A stretch of DNA of 64,000 bases from Flavobacterium humidisoli (GCF_023272795.1 NZ_CP096829.1:5270001-5334000), one strand, 5' to 3'. Shown: positions 25,255 to 35,457, numbered from the stretch's first letter. Numbers and translations: made by a program. The notes: generated by a model not told the origin, from the sequence alone.

Positions 25255-25371
25255 AAAATTCGAAAGTCTTAAAGCAAAAAGACACAATAGCCCACAAATA
25301 TTTGACTTTTAAAAAGTTACAGTTTTTAACTTTACAACTTCCGACTTTGTGACTTTTGACTTTCGAATTTT
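25255..25371. repeat. inverted-repeat element between the hydrolase and ssrA
   Basis: AAAATTCGAAAGTC (25255-25268) recurs in inverted form as GACTTTCGAATTTT (25358-25371). Between them are several further GACTTT and AAGTC words in both directions (for example near 25315 and 25345). The whole 117-bp block could fold into a long hairpin, and may be a decayed palindromic repeat or a terminator. Confidence 0.6.
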
Positions 25372-25407
25372 TCTGAAAATTTTAGCAGAAACTAATTTCA
25401 AATACTC

Positions 25408-25415
25408 TAAATTTG
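25408..25415 (+). promoter_or_regulatory. -7 promoter element of ssrA
   Basis: TAAATTTG, an exact TAnnTTTG match, 14 bp before the mature 5' end of tmRNA. Confidence 0.6.
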
Positions 25416-25428
25416 CAGACTTATTTTT

Positions 25429-25823
25429 GGGGTCGACTGGTTTTGACAGCGAGTCGAATTGAACAGTAAGCACGTCGAGCATTGAGACCTTGCTCGTAAA
25501 TATAAGATCTCGAACTTTTACACGGCGAAAATAATTACGCTTTAGCTGCATAATCCGAATCATAGTAAGATTGCGCCACGTCTCTACAAGGTAGAGAAGC
25601 TGGATTCTCCTGGAAAGCCTTGGTTTGTGGCGTTCCGTTCAGGGGAACCGTAAAAATAAACCTAGATTTCCATGAGCTTCGGGTGGATTTCGAAATTTAA
25701 GAAGATAAGTGTTGGGTGGTTGTTTCTGGCCTAGCTCAACATCGAAAATCTAATCAGGAAATAAACGTGTAGAAAGCTCTTTAGTTGCTTGTTTGGACCC
25801 GGGTTCGATTCCCGGCGACTCCA
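25429..25823 (+). ncRNA. ssrA: tmRNA (transfer-messenger RNA)
   Basis: A 395-nt one-piece tmRNA, which rescues stalled ribosomes with SmpB and tags the nascent peptide for degradation. The acceptor stem pairs GGGGTCG at the 5' end with CGACTCC at the 3' end; GGTTTTGACAGC near the 5' end and GGACCCGGGTTCGATTCCCG (T-arm) near the 3' end are the universally conserved parts. The tag frame is GGC GAA AAT AAT TAC GCT TTA GCT GCA TAA at 25524-25553, giving (A)GENNYALAA, the Bacteroidetes-type tag. The 3' CCA is not encoded and must be added. Any antisense reading frame across this block is a shadow. Confidence 0.97.
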
Positions 25824-25828
25824 CAAAA

Positions 25829-25863
25829 AAGCCTGTAAACTATTTGTTTACAGGCTTTTTTTA
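25829..25863 (+). terminator. terminator of ssrA
   Basis: AAGCCTGTAAAC (25829-25840) pairs with GTTTACAGGCTT (25846-25857) and is followed by a T-run. The same stem sequence, shortened, terminates the receptor gene near 52502. Confidence 0.92.
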
Positions 25864-25963
25864 TTCAATTCAAACTTAGTTTAAGTCTTATTATCATAAA
25901 CGACAAATACGGCTTCCCTACAAAGAATACCGCATTTATCAAACTAATTCAAAATTAAAAAAA

Positions 25964-26485
25964 CTATAAACTTGCTTTTACTTCACCACAAGTCAGCATG
26001 TTTTTTGGGTAGTACGGATTTTTGATTTCCTTACTATCACTTGTCCAAACCGCACCTGTCATTGGGCAAACTTGCAAATATAATGTCTCCTCAGCAGGTT
26101 TGAATTTTGAAGCCTGATCCCAATATTTTATAGAGAGTGTTTCAAAAATCTTACGCTGTTTGTTGATGTTTTTTGTTGCAGTTAATGCTGTAGCCAATTC
26201 GATAATTTCTTTTCTCGAAGTTGTAGCGGCATTCATGTTTTCTAAATTTAACTTTTTAAACTTGAAGTTTTTTAATGCACTTTTTAAAGCTTCTGCATTT
26301 TTAACAACCGCTAAACTGTCTGATGTTAAAAAACTGTTTTTTAAAGCCAAATAACTTTTTGTGATTTCTTTTTTCTCTGCTTCACGCTTTGCAACCAATT
26401 CAGGAGTTACTTCTTCTTTTGATGTTAGTTGCGCTTGAGCGAAAAAGCTAAAGAAAATAAATGCTATAACTAATAAATTTTTCAT
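25964..26485 (-). CDS. DUF3347-like secreted protein, possible metal binding
   Basis: A 173-residue secreted protein with a signal peptide (about 1-18, ending FAQA). A helical middle is followed by the C-terminal block LQVCPMTGAVWTSD (about 138-150) and NPYYPKNMLTCGEV (156-169). This Cys-Pro-Met ... Tyr-Tyr ... Met-x-x-Cys-Gly pattern is the hallmark of DUF3347 domains, which also occur at the ends of copper/silver efflux adaptors, so C140, M142, M163 and C166 may bind metal. Its start overlaps the end of the metalloprotease gene by 4 bp, so the two are translationally coupled. It is the last gene of the SusCD operon. Confidence 0.75.
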   Translation of the reverse strand: MKNLLVIAFIFFSFFAQAQLTSKEEVTPELVAKREAEKKEITKSYLALKNSFLTSDSLAVVKNAEALKSALKNFKFKKLNLENMNAATTSRKEIIELATALTATKNINKQRKIFETLSIKYWDQASKFKPAEETLYLQVCPMTGAVWTSDSKEIKNPYYPKNMLTCGEVKASL

Positions 26486-28917
26486 GATGTAGGTTTATCT
26501 AGTTTTGTAATGATTTTATCTATTTCTAATAAAATGCTTTCGTAGTGATCTTTATTAATTCCTGTTGAACCACTCATCAATTTTGCAACATCTGTTTTTA
26601 ATTTCAAAAGATGCTGTTTCCCATACAATCTTACATCACTTCGCTGTGCTGCATTTGCTGCTTTTCCGGGTTCTAATTCTTTTGGCAATAAGAGCATTCC
26701 TAACTTTTCAACATAGCCACGCTGGAAACTTCTTCTATAATAATCTTGTTTTTCGTCTCCGCTAAATTTCACCCAAACCGTTTGCTGAACATCATTTAGA
26801 AACTCAGGAACTGTATATGCTCCTTCAGACTGCATCGATTTTAAACTGATATTATAAAGCATCCCAGAACTCAATAACATATTCAATACCTGATTCTGCT
26901 GATCTGAGATTTGGTCTTCTCTCTTTAAAGCAATCAAATCATCAATTTCCTGCGGATACATCCAAAGCGGTGAAACAAATAATTGTCTTCCTAAATAATC
27001 GATTGCTGCTTTTACTTTTGCTTTAGGAACTGGTTTATAAACTACTCCTTTTTCATCGACTGTTCGTTTTGTAATGTAGTTGTTTCCAATATTTTTCAGA
27101 ACATGATATAAATACAATCCGTATTGTCTTACTACAGCTTTGTGCATGTCTGCTAAATTATCGTACGGATCGTTTGGCTGATACGTCCATTCGATAAGAT
27201 GAGGCACTACACGTTTAAGGTTTTTAATTCCGTAATCGCTGGCCAGTACCGCATCGTCTCCAAGATCTTCTGATTGACTACGCGGATCTTCATCTTTTCC
27301 TTCTCCACCAAACCACAATTTCGGATTTGCCGTTAAACTATCAGTTGTTAATTGGGCTAATAATTTCTCTTCTTCAAACTCATCTTTAGTATTTGGGTAA
27401 TATTTATAACCCCACTCAACAGCCCATTTATCATAACTCCCAATACGCGGATAAAGACCTATTGGACTAATATTATCTTCAGGCTGTGCTACGTAATTAA
27501 AACGGGCATAATCCATAATAGAAACAGTGTGTCCATTTTCTTCCACCCATTTTTTATCACGAAGTTTTTCTACCGGAGTTGCACTGCTCGCTCCCATATT
27601 ATGACGTAAACCAATGGTATGTCCGATTTCGTGAGAAGAGACAAAACGGATTAATTGCCCCATTAATTCATCATCTAAATGCATTTTTCTTGCTCTTGGA
27701 TCTAAAGGTCCAGCCTGAATCATGTACCATCTCTGCACCAATTTCATTACATTATGATACCAGCCAACATGACTTTCCATAATTTCACCACTTCTTGGAT
27801 CACTAATTCTTGGCCCGTAAGCATTTGGTGTTTCAGAAGCTAAATATCGTACTACAGAATATCTTGCATCTTCCAAACTCATGGTTTTATCGTCTTCTGG
27901 CCACTCTTTACCCACAATGGCATTCTTGAAACCTGCTGCTTCAAAAGCTTTTTGCCAATCGTTGATACCTGCAATTAAATAAGGTCTCCATTTTTTTGGC
28001 GTTGCAGGATCGATATAATAAACAATCTGTTTCTTTGGTTCTACCAATTCACCTCTCAAGTATTTTTTAATATCCTTGTCTTTTGGCTCTAAACGATAGC
28101 GCTGCACAATGAATTTCTTTTGAGCACGCTGTTCATCATCATCAAACAAAACATATTTATTGGCAAAATAACCTACTCTTTCATCGAAGAAACGTTTGCG
28201 CATCGGAGTTTTCGGGAGCAATACAATCGATGTATTCAATCGTAATGTTATGCTTCCGCTGCTTGATGTAGAACTTGTATACGTTTTTGTTGTTTTGGTT
28301 TCAATATTAATTGGATAGGCATCGATACTTTCAACAAAAGATTTGTCATCAGCAAGAGACGTTAATTTTTTCTCCGTTTTGTCCTGACTTCCGATAGAAA
28401 ACATGGCATTGTCTTTCTTAAAAACATCTGTTACTTCAATAACCACATCTTTTGTATCTGGATTGGTCGTTTTTATTGGAAACGCAGCTACAATCGGATT
28501 CTCGTTGCTTCCTTCTAATGCTTTTGCCAGCATCGAGTCGGCTGAACGAACATCTTGCCTGTATTGTAGTGATCTTAAATAAACTGTATTATTGGAACCT
28601 TTTTCAAAATAAATAGTCTGTTCGTTGGCTTTTTCTCCACCAAAAGTCCCAAAACCTTCTGGTGTTGAAAGATATCTCGTTACAACAAGCATGTATCGAT
28701 TAAATAAACTATCTGGAATTTGAAAGTAAAATTTAGTATCGACTTGGCTAACCGTAAAAAGACCTGATTTGTTTTTAGCCTTATCCGTAATTATTTTATT
28801 GTAAACCTGCATACCTTTTGGCTGTGCGCTAGTACTATCGGCTTTCTTTTCGGGAGTCTGAGCAAAACCATGCTGCCAAGCCGACAGCATGATTAGGGAT
28901 ATAATTAACTTTTTCAT
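26482..28917 (-). CDS. secreted zinc metalloprotease, DUF5117/DUF5118 type
   Basis: An 811-residue secreted metalloprotease with a signal peptide (about 1-19). The zinc site is SSHEIGHTIGLRHNMG, with H429, E430, H433 and H439 in the extended HExxHxxGxxH form of metzincins. The regions before it resemble DUF5118/DUF5117 blocks found in large Bacteroidetes metalloproteases. It lies 5 bp after susD and overlaps the DUF3347 gene by 4 bp, so it is part of the SusCD operon. It probably digests proteins or peptides at the cell surface or in the periplasm for uptake; this last point is inference from the operon. Confidence 0.85.
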   Translation of the reverse strand: MKKLIISLIMLSAWQHGFAQTPEKKADSTSAQPKGMQVYNKIITDKAKNKSGLFTVSQVDTKFYFQIPDSLFNRYMLVVTRYLSTPEGFGTFGGEKANEQTIYFEKGSNNTVYLRSLQYRQDVRSADSMLAKALEGSNENPIVAAFPIKTTNPDTKDVVIEVTDVFKKDNAMFSIGSQDKTEKKLTSLADDKSFVESIDAYPINIETKTTKTYTSSTSSSGSITLRLNTSIVLLPKTPMRKRFFDERVGYFANKYVLFDDDEQRAQKKFIVQRYRLEPKDKDIKKYLRGELVEPKKQIVYYIDPATPKKWRPYLIAGINDWQKAFEAAGFKNAIVGKEWPEDDKTMSLEDARYSVVRYLASETPNAYGPRISDPRSGEIMESHVGWYHNVMKLVQRWYMIQAGPLDPRARKMHLDDELMGQLIRFVSSHEIGHTIGLRHNMGASSATPVEKLRDKKWVEENGHTVSIMDYARFNYVAQPEDNISPIGLYPRIGSYDKWAVEWGYKYYPNTKDEFEEEKLLAQLTTDSLTANPKLWFGGEGKDEDPRSQSEDLGDDAVLASDYGIKNLKRVVPHLIEWTYQPNDPYDNLADMHKAVVRQYGLYLYHVLKNIGNNYITKRTVDEKGVVYKPVPKAKVKAAIDYLGRQLFVSPLWMYPQEIDDLIALKREDQISDQQNQVLNMLLSSGMLYNISLKSMQSEGAYTVPEFLNDVQQTVWVKFSGDEKQDYYRRSFQRGYVEKLGMLLLPKELEPGKAANAAQRSDVRLYGKQHLLKLKTDVAKLMSGSTGINKDHYESILLEIDKIITKLDKPTS

Positions 28918-28922
28918 TGGGA

Positions 28923-30347
28923 TTAAAACGGAACTTTTTCGTCTGTATTTAAAGTAAGTTTTGGATTTTTTGTCAACGCCGATAAAGGAAACGGAACGAT
29001 ATACAATCTTGAATTAGGCTGTAAGGTGTATGTTTTCTGTGGAACTGTTTTGTTTACAAGTGGAAAAATTCTCGTAATTGTTTTTGCATACTCGGTTTCT
29101 GTATTTAATCTTTTTAGATCGAAAAATCTATTGAAACCAAAAAGCAATTCTTTTCTTCTTTCATTAATAACAAGTTCCATTGTTTCTTTTCTTGTAGCTG
29201 GAACTTCTAAGTTTACTGTTCCAGATACAATACGTTTTGCCCTCAAGGTATTCAAAACAGCTACCGATTCGCTAAATCTATTTTCTCTAGCATAACATTC
29301 TGCAAGAATTAAATATACTTCGGGTGTTTTCATGCCAACAGTGGGATAAAAGAACCTTGTATACTGAGTTCCCCAATATGCTGTATTCGAACCTTGATCT
29401 AAATTGGTTGCACTTGTAGCATTAAAGAACAAATTAAAACGCGCATCATTTGTTCCGAATAAAGTTCTCAATTCTGGGCTGATGATATAAAGCTGTCCAA
29501 AATTCATTTCGTTATACCCTGTCATGTACATATAACTTAATACCTCTATATTGTCTGCTGCAGGAACAGCAAGAGATGTTGGTCCGCCTTTTGCATTATA
29601 GGCAACCATATCGAATAACTGATTATTGTAGCTCAACGATTTTTGAGCTGCCGTTTCTGCTGCTACAATTTCGCGTTTAAACAAATGTACTTTCGCTTTA
29701 AAAGCATAAGCAAATGCTAAAGAGGGATGATAAACATCGGTTGGTTTTTCCTGAAGATAAGGTAATGCTTCTTCTATATCTCGCTGAATAAAATCATAAA
29801 CCTGGGCAACAGTAGATTTTGCAGGCTGTGCTTCTAGATCAAATTTATCCATGATACAGATTCCACCGTCAGTTGCTGCTGTTTGCGGATCATAACCTTT
29901 TGCGTAAGTATTTAGCAATAAAAAGTGATCATAAGCTCTATAAATTTTAGCTTCAGCTTTAGCCAATCTTTTTACATTTTCATCTCCTTTACTGTTATCA
30001 ACCAAAGAAATAATAGTATTCCATCTGTTGATATAAGTGTACGCTTGGTTATAAAAGCTTGAACCCGTCATTAAAGAAACGCGGTCGACACTTTCGTCAA
30101 AAGTAAAATTAAGAATATCGATGTTTGGCGTTCTTCCGATTACGTTGGCTTCTCTCATCCATTGATCGTCAGATAAATATTGAAAGTTATTAATCGGATA
30201 ACCTCTTCCTGGAAGCGATACTAATTCAAGAAATTGTTCTGGTGTTTCTATCACCAAAGCACCTTTTGGTGTAATATCTGTATATTCTTCGCATGATGAT
30301 ACAGTCAACATCATGAACGACAGCAGTGTTATATATAAATTTTTCAT
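28923..30347 (-). CDS. SusD/RagB-like nutrient-binding lipoprotein
   Basis: A 474-residue outer-membrane lipoprotein. The signal ends in LTVSSC (C19). The rest shows SusD/RagB features: a TPR-like helical scaffold with AEAKIYRAYDHFLLLNTYAKGY (about 126-147, allowing for the family pattern RAYxyxxL), PEVYLILAECYAREN, and the C-terminal NERRKELLFGFNRFFDLKR block typical of the family. SusD proteins cap the SusC barrel and bind the substrate. It lies 3 bp after susC. The neighbouring protease suggests peptide binding, as in RagB, more than glycan binding. Confidence 0.92.
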   Translation of the reverse strand: MKNLYITLLSFMMLTVSSCEEYTDITPKGALVIETPEQFLELVSLPGRGYPINNFQYLSDDQWMREANVIGRTPNIDILNFTFDESVDRVSLMTGSSFYNQAYTYINRWNTIISLVDNSKGDENVKRLAKAEAKIYRAYDHFLLLNTYAKGYDPQTAATDGGICIMDKFDLEAQPAKSTVAQVYDFIQRDIEEALPYLQEKPTDVYHPSLAFAYAFKAKVHLFKREIVAAETAAQKSLSYNNQLFDMVAYNAKGGPTSLAVPAADNIEVLSYMYMTGYNEMNFGQLYIISPELRTLFGTNDARFNLFFNATSATNLDQGSNTAYWGTQYTRFFYPTVGMKTPEVYLILAECYARENRFSESVAVLNTLRAKRIVSGTVNLEVPATRKETMELVINERRKELLFGFNRFFDLKRLNTETEYAKTITRIFPLVNKTVPQKTYTLQPNSRLYIVPFPLSALTKNPKLTLNTDEKVPF

Positions 30348-30350
30348 TTT

Positions 30351-33300
30351 TTAAAGAGTAAGATTAAAGCCAAACAAATATGTTTTTGGCAATGGTAAAT
30401 TACGTGTTGCAGCATTTGCGCTATAAACTTCTGGATCAATATGATTTCCAGCTGCACTCCAGTACCAGATATTATTCATCTGGAAAGTAAATTTTGCCGA
30501 TGTCATTTTAATTTTGTTTGCAAAATCTTTCGGCAGATTATAACTTAAAGAAATATTTCTAAGTTTAATATAATCTCCATCTACCACATTGGCATCAGAA
30601 TTTCTCCACTGACTGCTAATCGTGTTTGCATAATTTCTAACACTTTCGTCAAAATCTACATATAGACGTGTATTGCCATTTTGGTTTGCATCTGTATAAC
30701 GATCTGCAATTCCTGAAAGCGTAACTAAATCCGACCCCATGTCAAGCGTTTCTTTACGCATTACGTTTCCGCCAGAAAAAACAAACAAGAAATTCAAATC
30801 AAATTGTTTATATGAAAAACGCTGTGAAAACGAACCTGTATAAGTTGGAACAAGGCTTCCCATATTTACTAAAGCCTCTGGACTAGTAACCGTTTTAATA
30901 CTCGTTGATATTGGATTTCCGTTTGCATCAAAAGTGATTGACGGATTTCCGTTTTCATCCAAAACATAAGGATAACCGTTTACTGTTCCTCCATATTTGT
31001 AAGCATACAAACTATTATAAGTATCATTTTGCAAGAAATAATCTCCTGGCGAACTAATGTAAACAGAAGCTGAAGACATTGCTCTTGTAATTTCTTTTAC
31101 AGTCGTTTTATTGAAAGCAAAAATTAAATTAGAAGTGATACGAAAATTACCTGTATTGTACCATTCAGAACCTGCGCTAAATTCGATTCCTTTATTTAAC
31201 AATCCACCCGCATTAATTCTTCTTGACAAAGCTCCAACTGTAGGATCTAAATCTGTTGTCGCCAATAAGTCGCTGCTGTATTTGCGATATACATCAATAG
31301 TACCATTTAATTTTCCTCTAAACAAGCTGTAATCTATCCCAACATTGGTCGTTTGCGTTTTTTCCCATCTTAACATTGGGTTAGGCTGTGCTGTAATATT
31401 GGTATATTGTAATGACTGATATAGATTATCGTTTCTTCTAGTCGCTGTAATATATGGTGTTGTACTTTGGTCGATGTTACCATTAATACCGTAAGTCGTT
31501 CTTAACTTCAGCATATTAACCCATTTTACTTCTTTCATAAAATCCTCATTGCTAATATTCCATCCTAAACCTGCTGACCATAAGGGACGGTTTTTATATT
31601 TCGGATCAACTCCAAACAAATCGGCTCTATCTACACGGTAACTCCCCGTAATGTTGTATTTAGATAAATAAGTATAACTAGCTGTACTGAAAACCGAAAA
31701 ATATCGATGTAAAATTTCTGTCTGTGTTCTTGGTACAGTTGCCAAAGTTCTGTTGTTTCCATAAATGTAGCTTGCCACTCCCGTTTGGCTCAAGGCAAGA
31801 TTGTTCATAACGGCAGAAGAAAGTGTTACAGGATCATAACCATAACGCAATTGTTCGATGGTTCTAGGAAGAAAAGTTTCACGCATTTCAAAACCTGCCA
31901 AAGCATTTATCGAATGTTTTCCGTCGCCAAATTCTTGATTAAAATCTAACTGATTTCTAAAAGAATAGTTACTTGCCTGACTGCTCAATTGTTTGTATCG
32001 TCCGCCTGTAGAAAAACCTTCGACATACGTATAAGCTTTTGTAGTTGGGTTATATCCGGTTAATGAATTAATCGCAGAACGCATTTTATAAGAGTTGACA
32101 TCGTAATACTGTTCGTTGTCGTTTCTTCTTACTTCGTACTGAAATTGTGTATTAAAACTTAATCCTTTATACAATTTCGCTTTTATGTTGGCAAAAGTTC
32201 TTAAGCTTAAAGAATTTTGTTCTTCGATACCTTCTTTTAGTGAGTTTAAAACATTAAATTCTGTCGATTTAAAACCACTCAAACTTGACAATTTCTCTGC
32301 TACAGCTGGATTAATAATTCCTCCAGAAGTAAATCCATCTGCAATACCCACAAACGGAGCTATTACAAGGTTCCCGTTATCGTCTGTGATACGTTCATAT
32401 CTCTTTTGAATATCGTAATTGCTATAACTTCCATCTGTATTCTCATCATTGCTGTAAGTTCCGTTTACACCAAATGTTGCGTTTAACCAATTATTAATTT
32501 GAAAACTACTTTTAGCATACAAATTAAATGATCGGCTTTTGTTGTTTACAATTCTCTCTTTTGATTCATCATAATTAAGAGAAACGTAAGTATTTTGTTT
32601 TGAAGTACTTCCTGAGAATGCAATATTGTAACGTTGTCTAAATTCGTTCTGCCACACATTGTCATGATAGTCTTTTATATAATCATTCTTTCTCCATTGG
32701 GCAATCGTACTATCAAAATCAGCATTGGTAATTTTTCCTTCTTCCAAATTTCTGTTTAACTGATAAAGCGGACTGTAGTATTTCATACTCGAGTTCCCAA
32801 TATCACCATAGCTGTTGAACATCGTTGATGTATCGGCATATCTTGCTCTTTCTCTATTATAAACTGCCTGTTCAAAATCGATTAAATCGCTAGTAGAAGC
32901 ATAATTCATATCTCTCAAATTAGGTTTGCTTGAGATAAAGAAATCTGAATTTATGCTAACTTTCAATTTACCGTTGCCTTTTTTGGTGGTCAAAACGATA
33001 ATTCCATTTGCCGCTCTAGAACCGTAAATAGAAGCCGCTGCCGCGTCTTTAAGAACGTCAACACTTTCTATATCATAGGGATTAATATCATTTAAAGTCA
33101 ATTCGGTTGGCAAACCATCAATTACCAAAAGCGGACTGTAACCAACTTGATCAACAGAAAAAGTACCAATACCTCTCAAAATAGGTTTGTCTGCTGCGGC
33201 ACCACTTGGATTTTTCTGAAACATCAAACCTGCAACACGCCCTTCTAATGCACTGGCTAAGTCGGCATTTATATTTTCGTTTAATACCTTTTCATCCACT

Positions 33301-33989
33301 TTAGTAATAGCACCAGTAAAATTACTTCTTGCAATGGTCTGAAAACCCGTTACCACCACTTCTTTCATCGCAGCAACTTTGTCTTCTACCACAAGAGTTA
33401 ATTCTTTACGTCCTGTAATGGGAAAAGATTTCTTTTCGATCGTTAATCCTGTACAATCTAAAACACCACTTGAGGGTACGCCATCAAAAGCAAAACTTCC
33501 GTCAAAATCGGTTACGCTTACTCTGTTTGTTCCCCAAATCGTTACAGACACACCAGGAAAAGGTTCGTTTCTATTATTTACTACCTTTCCTCGTATATCT
33601 ATTAATCCGTTTCCCTGCTCCTCTTCTTTTGAAGCAGTTACCACAATAGTTTGGTTGGTAATCGAATATTTTAAATTCTGATTTTTAAAAATCTGATTTA
33701 AAGCTTCTTTTACATTAGTATTCTTAACATTAATACTAACTGGTTTTGAATCTTTAAGCAGTTTCTGAGTATAAAAAACTTCATAATTGGCTTGTTTTGC
33801 CACTTCTTTCAAAACTTTTTCTAAAGGAGCATCTTTAAAATTTATGCTCACATTCTGCGCTTGTCCAGTAAAACTGCACAACGCGATAAAAACAGTGCAT
33901 AGCGCCCATAAATGAGCCGAAAAATGAACTTTAGGAATCTTTTTTTTAAGTTTTTTGTAAGGTTTTTTTGGTTGTAAATTTAATTTCAT
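30351..33989 (-). CDS. SusC/RagA-like TonB-dependent transporter with STN domain
   Basis: A 1212-residue outer-membrane transporter. After a long basic signal region comes an STN domain (about residues 45-115, with INFKDAPLEKVLKEVAKQ), which talks to FecR-type anti-sigma factors. Next are a carboxypeptidase-like domain (about 128-200), a plug with the TonB-box-like EVVVTGFQ and the SusC motif LVIDGLPTEL, then the barrel. The C-terminus is YLFGFNLTL, the usual aromatic end. I use the ATG at 33989 (MKLNLQPKKPYKK); an in-frame start at 34070 would add residues crossing a hairpin. FecR and the ECF sigma gene lie just upstream in the same direction. Confidence 0.93.
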   Translation of the reverse strand: MKLNLQPKKPYKKLKKKIPKVHFSAHLWALCTVFIALCSFTGQAQNVSINFKDAPLEKVLKEVAKQANYEVFYTQKLLKDSKPVSINVKNTNVKEALNQIFKNQNLKYSITNQTIVVTASKEEEQGNGLIDIRGKVVNNRNEPFPGVSVTIWGTNRVSVTDFDGSFAFDGVPSSGVLDCTGLTIEKKSFPITGRKELTLVVEDKVAAMKEVVVTGFQTIARSNFTGAITKVDEKVLNENINADLASALEGRVAGLMFQKNPSGAAADKPILRGIGTFSVDQVGYSPLLVIDGLPTELTLNDINPYDIESVDVLKDAAAASIYGSRAANGIIVLTTKKGNGKLKVSINSDFFISSKPNLRDMNYASTSDLIDFEQAVYNRERARYADTSTMFNSYGDIGNSSMKYYSPLYQLNRNLEEGKITNADFDSTIAQWRKNDYIKDYHDNVWQNEFRQRYNIAFSGSTSKQNTYVSLNYDESKERIVNNKSRSFNLYAKSSFQINNWLNATFGVNGTYSNDENTDGSYSNYDIQKRYERITDDNGNLVIAPFVGIADGFTSGGIINPAVAEKLSSLSGFKSTEFNVLNSLKEGIEEQNSLSLRTFANIKAKLYKGLSFNTQFQYEVRRNDNEQYYDVNSYKMRSAINSLTGYNPTTKAYTYVEGFSTGGRYKQLSSQASNYSFRNQLDFNQEFGDGKHSINALAGFEMRETFLPRTIEQLRYGYDPVTLSSAVMNNLALSQTGVASYIYGNNRTLATVPRTQTEILHRYFSVFSTASYTYLSKYNITGSYRVDRADLFGVDPKYKNRPLWSAGLGWNISNEDFMKEVKWVNMLKLRTTYGINGNIDQSTTPYITATRRNDNLYQSLQYTNITAQPNPMLRWEKTQTTNVGIDYSLFRGKLNGTIDVYRKYSSDLLATTDLDPTVGALSRRINAGGLLNKGIEFSAGSEWYNTGNFRITSNLIFAFNKTTVKEITRAMSSASVYISSPGDYFLQNDTYNSLYAYKYGGTVNGYPYVLDENGNPSITFDANGNPISTSIKTVTSPEALVNMGSLVPTYTGSFSQRFSYKQFDLNFLFVFSGGNVMRKETLDMGSDLVTLSGIADRYTDANQNGNTRLYVDFDESVRNYANTISSQWRNSDANVVDGDYIKLRNISLSYNLPKDFANKIKMTSAKFTFQMNNIWYWSAAGNHIDPEVYSANAATRNLPLPKTYLFGFNLTL

Positions 33990-34053
33990 ACATTTACATT
34001 GGTTATAGTTAAACAATAGTGGACAACTTATATTGGCTATAAACTTTTTAAAC

Positions 34054-34082
34054 AACCAGAAGCATCGCAACTGCCTCTGGTT
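34054..34082 (-). promoter_or_regulatory. hairpin between fecR-like gene and susC
   Basis: AACCAGA (34054-34060) pairs with TCTGGTT (34076-34082) in the 133-bp leader of susC. On the minus strand no T-run follows, so it is more likely an mRNA stability or processing element, or an attenuator, than a plain terminator. Confidence 0.45.
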
Positions 34083-34122
34083 TTTTAGTTTATAGACTCA
34101 ATATAATCGGTTAAATAAGATC

Positions 34123-35271
34123 TTACGGATAGACTATAATCGTTTTTCCTTCAACCTTAAATTTTATATTACTAAGCTCAAGTACTTTTAATACCTCAGA
34201 CAAATTTTTATTTCTAAATGTACCTCCGTTAAATCTCACATCCGAGACATCACCGCGGTATTCTACTTTAATTCCGTACCAGCGCTCCAACTGTTTCATT
34301 ACTGATTTTAAATCGGCATTATCAAATTTAAATCGGCCATTTTTCCAAGCAATTGCGGCTTCCGTATCGACTTCTTTAACTGCAATCTTACTAGAACTTT
34401 CAGATATATTGGATTGCTGACCTGGCTTTAAAATCGCCTTCTGATTTTTAGAAGAAACAGCAACACTTCCTTCTAATAAGGTAGTTTTTATTACAGCTTC
34501 ATTATTGTAAGCATGGACATTAAAATGTGTCCCTAAAACTTCGATTGTTTGGTTAGCTGATTTTACTAAGAAAGGCTTGCTTTTATTTTTAGCAACTTCA
34601 AAATAAGCTTCTCCTTCTAACTCAACAATTCTTTGATCACCATTAAACTGAGTCGGATATTTGATAGACGAGACAGCATTCAAGAATACTTTTGTTCCAT
34701 CTGCCAAAACAATATTATATTGTCCGCCCGTTGGTGTCGAAAGTGTATTAAATGAATTTGCATCTTCTTCTGAATCATCAGCATTTGGGTTTATTACATA
34801 AGTAATCACTCCATTGGCATCCATTTTAATGGTTACCTCATCTTGATCTTCTTTAGCAATAATATCTTTTGAAGAAATATCAGAAAGTACAATCTGCTTT
34901 CCGTTCGAAAGCGTTAAAATTCCTCTGTTACCGCCTGGAGCAATTTCTTTTGGCTTTTCAACAACCTGAATATTTTCTTGTTCTACTCGCAATTCCGATT
35001 TTGTAAAATAGAATATTCCTGCCCCAAATAGTAACACGATAGATGCAGCGGCGGCAATACGAGGCCAAAGATTTACCACTTTTGTTTGTTGCGCTAAAGG
35101 AAGTCTCAATTTCAAATGTTCGTAACTATCTGCTAGTTCGTATTCGCTAAGCTGTTCATTACTATTTGCCGCTTTATGCAAATACCATGAATCAAGCTTA
35201 TCTTTATCTTCATCAGATAAAGTGCCATTTTGATGTTTTTTAAGCAGTTCTAAAAATTCAGTTTTATTCAT
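34123..35271 (-). CDS. FecR-family anti-sigma regulator
   Basis: A 382-residue inner-membrane regulator. The N-terminal cytoplasmic part (about 1-68) binds the sigma factor. A transmembrane helix (about 70-89, AAAASIVLLFGAGIFYF) follows, then the FecR periplasmic domain (about 115-270, with LADGTKVFLNAVSSIKYP and ELEGEAYFEVAKNKSKPFLV), and a C-terminal DUF4974-like domain (about 310-380, RFKFDNADLKSVMKQLERWY) resembling STN. The family relays substrate binding at SusC to the ECF sigma factor. Sigma gene upstream and susC downstream are both on the same strand. Confidence 0.93.
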   Translation of the reverse strand: MNKTEFLELLKKHQNGTLSDEDKDKLDSWYLHKAANSNEQLSEYELADSYEHLKLRLPLAQQTKVVNLWPRIAAAASIVLLFGAGIFYFTKSELRVEQENIQVVEKPKEIAPGGNRGILTLSNGKQIVLSDISSKDIIAKEDQDEVTIKMDANGVITYVINPNADDSEEDANSFNTLSTPTGGQYNIVLADGTKVFLNAVSSIKYPTQFNGDQRIVELEGEAYFEVAKNKSKPFLVKSANQTIEVLGTHFNVHAYNNEAVIKTTLLEGSVAVSSKNQKAILKPGQQSNISESSSKIAVKEVDTEAAIAWKNGRFKFDNADLKSVMKQLERWYGIKVEYRGDVSDVRFNGGTFRNKNLSEVLKVLELSNIKFKVEGKTIIVYP

Positions 35272-35457
35272 AATTACAACACGAAATTTTGTCTTGTTTT
35301 ATAATAAGACAGTTAGAAATGGCTTTTGTCATAGATGAAAATGAAAAAAATATTAATTTATCATTAATAAATTCATCAAAACGTTAGTTTCTCTTTATTA
35401 ATGAGGTTTTTATGAGTAGATTTTATTTTAAAATTTAACAAAAAGAACAAGAAAAAT

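Noticed and set aside
25309..25563. Minus-strand frame of 84 codons
   Set aside because: It runs antisense through the ssrA promoter and the 5' part of tmRNA, including the tag, so it is a shadow.
25790..25823. tRNA gene suggested by a T-arm and acceptor-like end
   Set aside because: These are the tRNA-like 3' end of tmRNA; the matching 5' acceptor strand is at 25429 and the tag frame lies between.
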